Shown here piece after piece: positions 1-9,900 of a DNA stretch of 64,000 nt. This DNA is from Callaeas wilsoni (Eukaryota > Chordata > Aves > Passeriformes > Callaeidae). Numbering within the stretch: position 1 is the first letter of the stretch; each line of letters opens with the position of its first letter. The stretch is from assembly GCA_013398955.1 (NCBI GenBank), contig VWPU01004166.1:62001-126000 (forward strand), in the 5' to 3' direction. The translations under genes were made by a program, and so were the position numbers. The notes beneath the pieces were generated by a model, which saw only the letters and a list, made by a program, of their open reading frames with translations, did no database searches and was not told where the DNA came from.

Positions 1-3000
1 AAATATGCAATGTACAAATATGTGTATATACATACTTAGTTTGGACATTAAAGGGAACAAATAAGGCTTGCTTTGATGTGAAAAACATCATATGCATTTT
101 GTCTCCTAGACAAACTGCATATGATTTTGACAGTCTTTGAAGCTCTATAATAGTCAGAGTACAATTTGTAGCTATTCTGCCAGCCATCAAGTACTTTCAC
201 ACAGAGATGCTAGAAGGCCTGCCTACATATTCCTGTGCTACACATGGAGTGGGCAACGGTGTCCTGCACTTGGCAAACCCAACAGATGAGGTGGGTCACA
301 CAGTAAAGGAAGATTGAGATCTCCTTTAGAAAAGGAATTCTGCTCCCACTGTTTTGAAATGTTTAATTTGGATGATGTATTTTGACTTTACCATTTTGAA
401 TAAAAATTTAAATTATGGATAGATATATATTATATATATATAATGTTTCATCTAGCCTCCCCCCACAAATGAGTTTCAAAGCTAAACAAGAGATGAAAAT
501 ATTTTACTTTTCTTGTCAAATGTTGGAAAAAAATATTCCATTGAAACATATTCCCATTTGAAATCTGGCAGGACTCTACTTTGATGAAAGAAATGGTGCA
601 CCAAATGAATGATCATTTAGATCCCAGCATCTAGCTCATTTAAATGCTTAGATCTAGTCGAAATTGTAGTGGTATAAACTGTCCATCTTCCTTCAGTCAT
701 AAAATAAAAATAATTTGTTATGTCCCATTTAGAATTGAAAATTTATAGAAAGGGGATTTTTTAAAAAATCTTTTCTATTTTTATACCTCTTAAAGATCTG
801 GAAGGATGTATTATTTCATTTTGGAAAAATAAAATGAAGAGAGAGTTGCCAGCTCAAAGCTTATGGTAAACAGAAACACTTCTTTCACAGTGCAGATGCA
901 CAGCGGCAAATACAGTGACAACATTCTCTTCTCTCTGAACTTTATTGAATTATGCTTCAAAACTCTAATAAACAGAGGTTGTCTTCATTCTAACCTTTCA
1001 TTTGAAAATATAAAACAAAAATAAAATCTTTTTGTGAACCTGGGTCCTAACTTGCTATTCTCCTCTAAGAATGTACATAGGTCCCTAGTCATAAAACAAA
1101 AATAGTCTTGATTACTATCCCTATAGTGATCTTAGTTTCTTCCACTGAGGTTCTTAAGAAATTCAGTTAAGACTGATCCACATATTTTAATTTTGTAGTA
1201 CTATAGGATGCATAACATACAATAGTAGTACCATCCCACCCCCCGAAATATTAAAAAAATAATGTATGGAGGACTTATTATCAGACTGGCTAACAGAGTT
1301 CAGTTTGTGACTTCCAGGTTTAAATCACACATAAGTTCTCATTTAAGCTTAAAGTTCTGGTTCAGTTTTGATAAATAGACCATTACCTACCCCAGCTATA
1401 TTTTGGGACCCTAACAGACTTTGTAACAGGCTATGTGAGCAGTCTGGTGTGCACAAATGTTCCTTATATCCTGCTATTCACATGAGACAGTGGGTAACAC
1501 TGTTAGGAATGACACTCTCTAAAGAGACTTTATTATGTTTATACTTATCCGAAATTTGCACCCAGTGATGCTATCTTAAGAGGTTTAATTATGCTTACAT
1601 TCATTAGAGTTCCACAAATCTAGCTCTTCTCCAATTACTAGCAATTTACAACTTTTATTATTATTTTTCATCTAGAGGTCTGTCTCATCAAGGTCAAAGC
1701 CCTTGAAGAGTCATACTGTTCAGCCAGTTCCCTAGAGGTGTCTCTAGATGAACATTTGGATAAGTTCTGTAGCCCAGAAGAAACCAGGGCCAATTTTTGA
1801 ACCCCTGAGATTTTCTCATAAGTACAAACAATAATGTTTTAATGCTGCTTAGATGTGAACAGTTTCTACAGAAAATATTTTCATCTTTAATGCTGCTAAA
1901 CAACAAACAAACAGAACATGATACTAGTCACAGTGTTGCTACATATCCTTTCAAATTTCTTCATGATTGCCAAGTATTTTTATAGTGTCACATAGTTTAC
2001 TTCAGGTCATAACTCTCATTCCAAGTCTGAAACCCTATGACTCTGTAACAGCTTCAGTGTGTGCGCCATCTCTCCAGCAACCCCCTTCTCCCTCCCACTT
2101 GTGATGTGAGAACACCTGGACCAGGCAGAGATATTATACAGAGGAACAACAATATCAGAGTTATGTAAGCCAGTGACTTTCCTCAGGACACCAGTGATTA
2201 TTCTGTCCTCGTTTTGGGGACTGCTGTGGTGACTAGAACAGTAACAGTAATAATTATTAACTATGTACTTTAATTTGCAGTAGATGAGAAAGAAAAGTAG
2301 AAACAAGAAAGATTAAAAGAAGAAAGTTTTAAAAATTTGTCAAAATATTGATTTTCTATGTTCTGAGTATGTTTGGTCAGAACTAGCATTGTCTCAGTTT
2401 AACATTAGGAAGAAACTCCAGAATCACATATTCATGTTATGAAGAGGTGCGAGAAAAAGCAGTCGTCATAGCCAAAAACCTAGGGGTCCAGAATAAAGAT
2501 TATGGGGGTTTTTTCAGTTCTTTGATTTATACCGAAGAATCTTTCTTTTTCAAGTGCCAAAATCCTTGATATCAGAGTCCTCATCTAATGGATATTAGTA
2601 ACATTTCACATGATATTGCTAAAAAATATTACATCTGAGGCCTTTAAGGGGAAAAAAGCCTCAACTGTCTCCTATGGAACTGGAGTTTCTTTACAAATAC
2701 CTAGGCAATTCTGGAGTAAAAGTAAGAAAAATTGAGTTTAATACCCAATTAAGAGCTGAGGGGTTGAGAACAGTTAGCTGTAATTCCTTGAGGAGATATT
2801 TGAAGATTAAGATGCAAAAAAAGACAACACATGTGATCACCAGCTTTTTCTATATTCAGAGTTTCTAAGGAAGTCATTCTGCCCCATGTATTATTTTGAT
2901 ATCAAATAAATGTACTGACAAACATAAAGCCCTCAGTGAGTGTAACCAAATTATCCAGAAAAAGATGCAGTTGCAGCTGATCCTTCAGTCATGGCACACA

Positions 3001-4025
3001 TTGGAACTTGTGGCAGTCTCCTGTCATGGAAGGAACATCCCTGCCCCTACTCTGGCCAAAGAATTGAATGAAAATTAAAAGTCAAAGCTCTATAAAATAT
3101 CCAGTAGTAGAATTATTTGGGGTATGTCTATAGCAATAAAATGTCAAAACTCACACTGAGTACTACTTTTGGTGAATTATTCAACAGATTTTACACAAGT
3201 ACATGGTCAGAAGGTCAACTCATGTCAAAAGGTTCACAGATTGTTGAGGCTGAGTTCTCAAAACCTGGATATTTACACAAATCTCAGGAAAAAAATTATA
3301 GCCTGTGTATTTAGTTTAGAAGCTATAAATTTAGTGTCACAGTCTAAATTTAGTGTCCAGATAGACTTTTTCATTAGGATGTGAGCAATTGTCTTCAGGA
3401 TGCAACACATGCAGAAACTGTTGCTAAAAAGAAAAATGTATTTTAAACATCAGAGAAAGTTAGAGCTGTAGTCAAGAAAAAACAGAGAAAGAAAATTGAT
3501 CAGAAGTAGTTCTACAGTTTCTGAACAAAGTACAATTTACCCTAAATTACCCCAAAAGAATTTCATAATGGTGAGAAGCAATTCTGTTGTGACTTCAATA
3601 CAATCTGCGCTCCCTGAGCATTAAGTTCTGTTTTTCTCTAATTAAAGCAATGCATTTTCTTAACTATATTTCAGATAGCTATTTTTAAAAGTAGCTCTTG
3701 CATGGTGATTCAGACTAAGTATTTCGTGTAAGTGTACAGAGTCTGTGTTAACAAAAAGTTCAAGTGTTAAAAACCCAAGATTTAATTAGTAAAATCTAAA
3801 GCAAGTGAAAAAAAGTTATTGCCTCATTACTGAAAATGCTAATAATAGACATCCAATATTATAATTTACTTCCGAAAACCATAATTCAGCAGGTGCACAG
3901 CTATGTTTGAGTTGCATTTATTTTATATGTAAGGGAGTATTGCTGAAACAATATATAAAGTGGTGAAGCTAAGGCAAGAGACCAACAACTGAGTCGCTGC
4001 CTGCATTTACAGGCAGTTGCAGGGT
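1..4025. other. AT-rich unique DNA, no gene recognised
   Basis: I see no coding exon, RNA gene or full repeat here. Open frames are all under 100 codons, overlap each other on both strands and resemble no family I know. An (AT)n run lies at about 423-443. CpGs are very scarce, as expected for methylated vertebrate intergenic or intronic DNA. Short exons and old decayed repeats cannot be excluded by eye. Confidence 0.6.
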
Positions 4026-4031
4026 CCACAT
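4026..4031. repeat. Target-site duplication, left copy (CCACAT)
   Basis: The hexamer CCACAT directly precedes the TG end of the LTR and is repeated exactly after its CA-equivalent end at 4505-4510. A 6-bp duplication is the size made by alpharetrovirus-like and ERVK-like integrases (established knowledge). It fixes the element borders to the base. Confidence 0.85.
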
Positions 4032-4088
4032 TGTGGAGAATTGCCAGGATGAACCACACCTACTCATAGAGTTATTGGTGGAACTCCC

Positions 4089-4094
4089 TTTATT
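4089..4094 (-). terminator. LTR polyadenylation signal
   Basis: AATAAA on the minus strand, about 20 bases downstream of the LTR TATA box and about 60 bases before the LTR 3' end. This is the expected place for the signal that defines the R/U5 border. Whether it is used is unknown. Confidence 0.6.
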
Positions 4095-4109
4095 GATTAT
4101 TATAGGCCT

Positions 4110-4120
4110 GGTTATATACA
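4110..4120 (-). promoter_or_regulatory. LTR TATA box
   Basis: TGTATATAACC on the minus strand, with CCAAT boxes about 40 and 80 bases upstream (4162-4158 and 4204-4200). This is a complete core promoter of LTR type that would drive transcription leftward, away from the CpG-rich patch at 4611-5250. Activity cannot be judged from sequence. Confidence 0.6.
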
Positions 4121-4504
4121 TTAGTTAGTTTGTTCAAGAGTTACTTAACAACTTATGATTGGATAATAGTTATTATGACACGTATAATAGTTAATATGGA
4201 TTGGCTATAGCTAAACAATCATGCTTTTTCTTAATTCTTTTCTTGTGGTTACATGCTCTTGTTTTCTCATCCTGTCTTCCTATCTTGTTACTTTCCTACC
4301 AGTGACTTTGTTTCTTCTTTCTTGCTTATTAAGGATAATTAAGGTTGCTGAGGCCTAGATTGTGCACATTCCAATGAGCAGCTCCCGTGAGAAACTTCTC
4401 TCAGCATCCATTTTCTCTGAGAAACTGCTCAACAATTACTGAAACCTGAGTTGTGCACGTAGCTTAGCTCTGTATGTCCTGGCTCTCTGAGCCATTCTTC
4501 TACA

Positions 4505-4510
4505 CCACAT
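4505..4510. repeat. Target-site duplication, right copy (CCACAT)
   Basis: Exact second copy of the hexamer at 4026-4031, directly after the outer end of the LTR. Confidence 0.85.
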
Positions 4511-4610
4511 GACAGGAAAAACCTACCCCAAACTAAAGAATGGTCAGAAGTTTAAACTCAAAACTGGAAAAAATACCAGCTCATGCAGGAATAGTCACTG
4601 AAATAGCAAT

Positions 4611-5250
4611 TTCTTGAATCACCCGCCCTGGACCCCCCACCGTGTCCCGGCCCCCATGTCGGCCGTGCTGCAGGGATGGTGCACAGGGCTGGTTTCCAGG
4701 GCCCTGCAGGCCAGCCCTGCCCGCCATGGGTGCCATCCTCCGGGAGATGGGTGCTATCCTCCGGAGATGGGTGCCATCCTCCGGGAGATGGGTGCTATCC
4801 TCCGGAGATGGGTGCCATCCTCCGGGAGATGGGTGCCTGGTGCCGGGGCTGCGGCTGCCGCCTGCATTCCTGTGCTGCTGGGCCGGGCCGGGCCCTGCGG
4901 CCTGAGCCAGGCTGCACCGATGGCTGCCGCTTTCTGTGTGATCCCTACCACGCACAGCACGGCGCAGCCACAGGCACGTGTGGCTTTCCTGAAGTGTTGC
5001 GGGAGCAAACCAACACTTTGCCATCCCTCGCCCTGCATCTGCTGCCTGTCACCCTCTGAAGGGCTGTGTGCCACGCGTGGCGCCGGTGCTGCCTTGTTGA
5101 CATATGTTCAATCTGCTCCTGGCGTGCTGCTCTTTTTTTAACACCGACTGAGCTCCTGAGTGTGATCACATCACCCTGTCCCGGCCAGGCCCGCACATGG
5201 AAGTCAGAACAGCCGGTTCCGAAGAGTGAGAAACACTGAAATCCAGTGTC
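4611..5250. other. Isolated GC-/CpG-rich patch
   Basis: An abrupt change from AT-rich flanks to GC-rich sequence with many CpGs, including CCCGGCCCCC, GGGCCGGGCCGGGCC and CACGCGTGGCGCC. Long open frames exist on both strands and in several frames (up to 175 codons), but this only reflects the scarcity of AT-rich stop codons. The proteins are Pro/Gly/Arg-rich, overlap each other and match nothing I recognise. It could be a small CpG island, an orphan promoter, or GC-rich DNA acquired from elsewhere. No TATA box, splice signals or convincing first exon could be picked out. Confidence 0.6.
4726..4837. repeat. Minisatellite, 41-bp period
   Basis: Alternating 21-bp and 20-bp half-units, both beginning ATGGGTGC and ending in CCGGGAG or CCGGAG: 4726-4746, 4747-4766, 4767-4787, 4788-4807, 4808-4828, then a partial unit to 4837. 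The half-units differ by C/T at one site and by one G, so the higher-order unit is 41 bp, in about 2.7 copies. Copies are essentially identical, which suggests recent expansion or homogenisation. In one forward frame they encode a repetitive peptide, but I see no evidence that it is a gene. Confidence 0.9.
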
Positions 5251-6607
5251 TTGTCACCTGGAGTGGTGAGCTCCTGCGGAGAGCTGTGAATAGGCCTGGG
5301 TTTACAAGAGTCAGAGGTTGGTGTAAAATGTGGAGAAAGTAGCTGAAAGCCAATCTCTTCTAAAAATAAGATACAGTTTTAGAAAAAACCTCCTAACAAC
5401 TTGAGGTGTCATGCTGGAGGCTGTGTTGCTTCTTTGTGAACCTATACTCAGTTTTAAGATAAAATGGATCTCTTCAGATATTTTCCAAGTGTAAAACAGA
5501 AAAATCTGAAAAGCACAGTAGATTAAAAGTTTTAGGAATATCATGGACCATTAGAAAACAAGGATTAGGGAAAATTTAAATCTGCCAATAGAGTGAAATG
5601 AAGCCTGACTAAATCAGGAAATAATAAGAAAGATTTTCAATTTTTATTAATAAACCAGATCAAATAAACTCTTTGTGTGAGTGAAATGAAAATTGTTTCC
5701 ACAGAGCCATCTGATACCAGGAGAAATCAGTGAGTGAAAACCCTCATGGCAATTTTCTTCTCTCATTTGAGCAGAACACAGCAGCTGCATTATTGAATTT
5801 ATCATCTGGTAACCTATAATATATTCAGATTTCTGAAGTAAGCATGCACCTCTCCATTAAATTAAATTAAATTAAATGTTTGCTTGATCATAAATTTATG
5901 GAGATAGCAATTAGAGGTCAGTGGGTAAAATAATTCAAGGTATTTTTAGTTGCCACATTTAGTTTGGAGGGAAGAAAGTTTTATAGAACTAGCAGTTGGG
6001 CTTTAGGGAACTAGTTTTATGCATCTAGCAGACATAGTTTTGGGCTTTAAATTTAACGAGAAGAGGAATTAGCTTTGCATGCCTCTTGAGTAGAAAATAG
6101 ATGGTAACATTAATTCACACAGTTTTAGTCAGCTGCTGGAAATTGCATAGTGCAAGACTACTGATTGTACTTGTAGTCACACAGGGAGCAGGGGTTTGGA
6201 GGTGGCTACTCCCCTAAGGAGAAAACTCCTCAGGGTGCAAATATGTCACCATCACAGGCTGCAGCCTGTAGCCTTCCCTTGCTAATTGCTGTTGCCCTCT
6301 CCTCCTCTTCAGTGCCCTCGGTGCCTTCTGTTGCCACCTCTGCTGACCCGAGCAAGTGCTGCCATTTGAAGAGGCTGGAAAAATAAACAGGTCTTTGCTA
6401 GCTCAGCTTACTTTGACTGCAGCAGTGGAGGAACCATTCATAGCATAGGGAGGTGATTTCCATAGGGTCTGGGTGAAGGCAGTAACTTGTCAAGCTGCTG
6501 GGACTTATTGAGGTCTTCCCCAGCAGTCAATCAGTTGGATGCACTCAAAGGCAGAAGTCTCTCGTCTGAAGCAAGGTTCAAACATGCCAGCACAAGACCG
6601 CTTTTAT
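5251..6607. other. AT-rich unique DNA
   Basis: No gene or repeat recognised apart from a short (ATTAA)n microsatellite at 5856-5877. Open frames are short and unremarkable. Confidence 0.55.
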
Positions 6608-6645
6608 CTCTCCTCTCCTCTCCTCTCCTCTCCTCTCCTCTCCTC
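6608..6645. repeat. (CTCCT)n microsatellite, left block
   Basis: Perfect pentanucleotide repeat immediately before a CpG-rich insert. The same motif returns after the assembly gap, so the two blocks probably belong to one expanded locus. Confidence 0.9.
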
Positions 6646-6730
6646 GCGTAGCGCAGCGGCGCGGAGCGCAGGGGTGGCGGTCTCGTTGCTCGCCGAACCA
6701 TTAACAAAAAACCAAAACCCTCACAACATT
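6646..6730. other. Short CpG-rich insert between microsatellite blocks
   Basis: About 85 bases with dense CpG (CGCGTAGCGCAGCGGCGCGG) followed by an A/C-rich tail ending in CACAACATT at the gap edge. It is unlike the AT-rich surroundings. Read on the minus strand it starts TGTTGTGAGGG, which could be the first bases of an LTR, but no second end or duplication is visible. A misassembled or unrelated sequence pulled into the repeat is an equal possibility. Confidence 0.4.
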
Positions 6731-6790
6731 NNNNNNNNNNNNNNNNNNNNNNNNNNNNNNNNNNNNNNNNNNNNNNNNNNNNNNNNNNNN
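6731..6790. other. Assembly gap (60 N)
   Basis: A run of 60 undetermined bases between the CpG-rich insert and the second pentanucleotide block. The true length of the missing DNA is not known from the sequence. Frames that run through it are meaningless. Confidence 0.99.
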
Positions 6791-6913
6791 CTCTTCTCTT
6801 CTCCTCTCCTCTCCTCTCCTCTCCTCTCCTCTCCTCTCCTCTCCTCTCCTCTCCTCTCCTCTCCTCTCCTCTCCTCCCTTTCATTTTCCTTTTTCTTTTC
6901 CTTTTCCTTTTCA
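6791..6913. repeat. (CTCCT)n microsatellite, right block, with (TTTTCC)n tail
   Basis: The pentanucleotide repeat runs to about 6876, then decays into a TTTTCC-type pyrimidine tract to 6913. The strand is purely polypyrimidine, so the locus could adopt H-DNA-like structures and is expected to vary in length between individuals. Confidence 0.88.
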
Positions 6914-9900
6914 ACAGGTATAAGAAATTTTAAAAATAACTTGTCCTAGAAATTTTCAGGAAAAGAAATTTGTTCATTGCAAATTAATTGTGTGAAAACA
7001 TTCAACATCCAGCAGCTCTGCTTTTGTAAATCAGGATCATTTTCTATAGCTAATGTAGATGTTTCCATAACTAAATCCTGGAAAATACTATAAAGTTGTC
7101 ACTAAGCATGGTCTCAGAGGTCTCCTACATGAGATTTTCTGTTAAAAATATACTACCAAAAATTTTATTTTTCTTCTACGCCATTACAGTAAATGAGACT
7201 GAATTATCAGAAAGGACTAAGTACAACAAAATCCTACTTCTTACTGAAAACTAGTAACTTGAGTGACATGACTCTTCATGGGTTCATCGAGCTGCAAGAA
7301 AAAAATTACAGTTATGGAAGGGGATTTTTTATTTCTTCCACATAAATAAACTAAGACTCAGTCCCTACCACCTTGTAACTTCTCTGACTTGGAGGAAACT
7401 ACAAATGATAAAAACACAAGAAAAAGAAGAGAAACATAAATTGGATTAACAGACTTTATGTACTGTAGGCAAAGGGAGAAGCATGAAGAAAACAGATAGA
7501 ATAATTGCCCTTCATTTTATTTTTGATTTAGTAATATGTGTTATGAGATACAGGAGTGACAAGAAAAACATAGAAGAAAGCAGTTGGGGAGAGGAGGATT
7601 CCTTACACAGCTGATTGACAGAGGTGTGTTTCAGTGTAATCCTCTCACTCTGATCATGCTGGAGACCAGAGGTATCCTAAATGCATTTTGTTCTGTAAAT
7701 AATTTTATGGTCCACATCACTTTCATATTTTCCATTAAGAACACTTAATCTAGGAAAAAAAATCAGTCTGAAACATGCTGGCCTTAATTTGATGAACTTC
7801 AGTACGTAATCAGGCCTCTGACTCAAATCACATCCTTCAACAGTTTCCTGATTGGGGATAATACCTGAATGAGTTCTGGTGAGCCTTTTTCTTTCTCAAT
7901 CAAGTATTCATGGCAGTTGTATGCAGCCTTTTTTCTACCGTTTTTACCGTTTCCCGTCACCCTTTTTCCCATGAGTACATTCCTTTGGGCTGTTCAGCTG
8001 TTGGAAATCTCTCGTCTGCCTAAGGGCCCTCTGCATTAACGAGTGATGGAAGGGAAGCACATAGGAACTCAGAGGGACTTTTATGCAAGAGGATTTGCAG
8101 AGAGTCATTGAGGAGGGCAAATATCTAATGAAGGCTCCTAGTGTGGATATCTTCAGCCAGGTGATAGAGGAAAGATGATTATCTCAGGGTCAGGAACCAC
8201 CTTTTAAATAGGACTTTCTCCATGTGGTCGTCAATACTATGGGGTCTCAAATTATGTGTTATGAGTCCAGGAGTGTGTTTTTTCTCATTTGAGACATCTG
8301 TTAGATTAGATGAATCATCAACAGAAATGTCTGTTTCTCTCTACTAAATTTAAAGGTAAATCTATTTGGACTTCAATATTCAATAGCAGATTTTTTTTGT
8401 TGATAAGACCTGGATTGATTTATGAGTTAGCTGATGATTTGAAGAATAAAAAGTGTAACTAAAACTGAGTTAAACATGTCAATCAGTTTTAAATATTGTA
8501 AAGTCAAGTCTGTTTTGCGCATGACAGTCACTGCTGAATGATCTCTCCCTATCCTTATCTCTACCCATCAGCCTTTGGTTATATTTTTTCGCCCCTGCCC
8601 AGGTGAGGAGGGCAGTGACAGAGCAGCTTCGGTGGGCAGCTGCCATCCAACCAGAGTCAGTCCAACACACACTAAAAAGTAACCCAGTAATGCTGCACCT
8701 CTTATTTCAGTGATTTATCAATCAGGATTCTCTCCTTTACTCTTTGTTCTCAAATATGTACAGGTACTTTACCTTAGAAATACAACAGGGGCCTGTTTTC
8801 ATGTGTAGTTCCTGGCAGGGCGATTGGAGAGGGAGAAGAAGAAGAGGGAGATGGATATTTTATGCTGTTTCATTTTCTTCCGTATTTACGGCACCCTCAA
8901 TTGCAAAGATTAATCTTGAAATTGTCAAAGTTTTTGTTTTTCCAAAGGCAAAATGGACCATTAAAATGCACATTTAAAATAAATGAACCAAGTTGCCTGC
9001 AGACCTACTGTGGACTTTAAAAATGATTAGTTTTGCTGGTGTTCTAAGCACTGACTTTCAGTTTATTGAAATGCTAATGAAATTTTGATTGTAATATAAA
9101 ATATAATTTTTTCCTCTATAACATTATTAATGCCATTCCAGAGACTAATGTTGCAACCAGAATGCTTCATTTTTCATTAATCCTCCATTTCAGTGCTGAA
9201 TTTACTTATAAATCTCCCCCTTTATCTAGTTTATGTCTCACGGCTCCACTGAGTTTAAATTGTATCTAAAATTTTATGACAGCAGAAGTATATCGGTGCA
9301 ATTAAAATACCAATGAAACAACCTATGGCACCATTTGCACTATCATTTGTACTACGCTGCAAGACACAGGACTAAAGTGAGCACGGGCCCTTCTGTGATT
9401 TAACTGTGCACAGGGAGAATCCAGCCACAGTGTTTGAAGAGAAAGATTTGATAGCATTAATCAATGCAAATAGAACAAAAGCAAAATGGATACTGAATTC
9501 CATTAACCATGAAATTAATTTTCACAGTACCCTTTTTCCCCTTTCCTGTCACAGATAGGCCATGTATAGAGGATTAGTTTTGTAACCATGTCTGTATTGC
9601 CTCTAGTTCTGCTCTCACTATCAGCATCTAAGTTCCTGCCTTGTTCTTTAAGAAGCCTAAATTTTTTTTTTTTTTTGTTTCCCATCTTTTTTTCTCTCTT
9701 ACTCTCTCTAGGCCAAGAAAATGTGGATGAAAGTGTGCTTTATTCTAGAAAATTGAACTTTTCGTCAGAGGAGGATGACATTCTTCCCTGTGCTGGGTGC
9801 TTAATTTGGATGCACATTGTGGCTTTCAGAATTATTACCTGCTATAAATCCTACTGTAGAGCTGGCAATGTCAATGCAGGTTGATAAAGGTTTTAGCTGT

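Larger units (their letters stand above)
4032..4504 (-). mobile_element. Solo LTR of an avian endogenous retrovirus (minus strand, 473 bp)
   Basis: Read on the minus strand the element starts TGTAGAAGAATGG and ends ATTCTCCACA, giving the TG...CA ends of a retroviral LTR. It is bracketed by an exact 6-bp duplication (CCACAT). The promoter layout is also that of an LTR. In transcription order it has two CCAAT boxes (4204-4200 and 4162-4158), a TATA box (TGTATATAACC, 4120-4110), a poly(A) signal AATAAA (4094-4089), then a short R/U5. No gag, pol or env remains on either side and no second LTR is present, so this is a solo LTR left by recombination between two LTRs. The small U5 and 6-bp duplication fit an alpharetrovirus- or ERVK-like family. 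The exact family is not assigned. Intact ends and duplication suggest a fairly recent insertion. Confidence 0.88.

Noticed and set aside
4614..5141. Long frames on both strands (up to 175 codons) as a Pro/Gly-rich protein gene
   Set aside because: They overlap in several frames on both strands, arise from GC-rich, stop-poor minisatellite DNA, and match no family.
6531..6949. Repetitive Arg/Glu or Ser/Leu proteins of 127-136 codons
   Set aside because: They translate the pentanucleotide microsatellite and run through the 60-base assembly gap.
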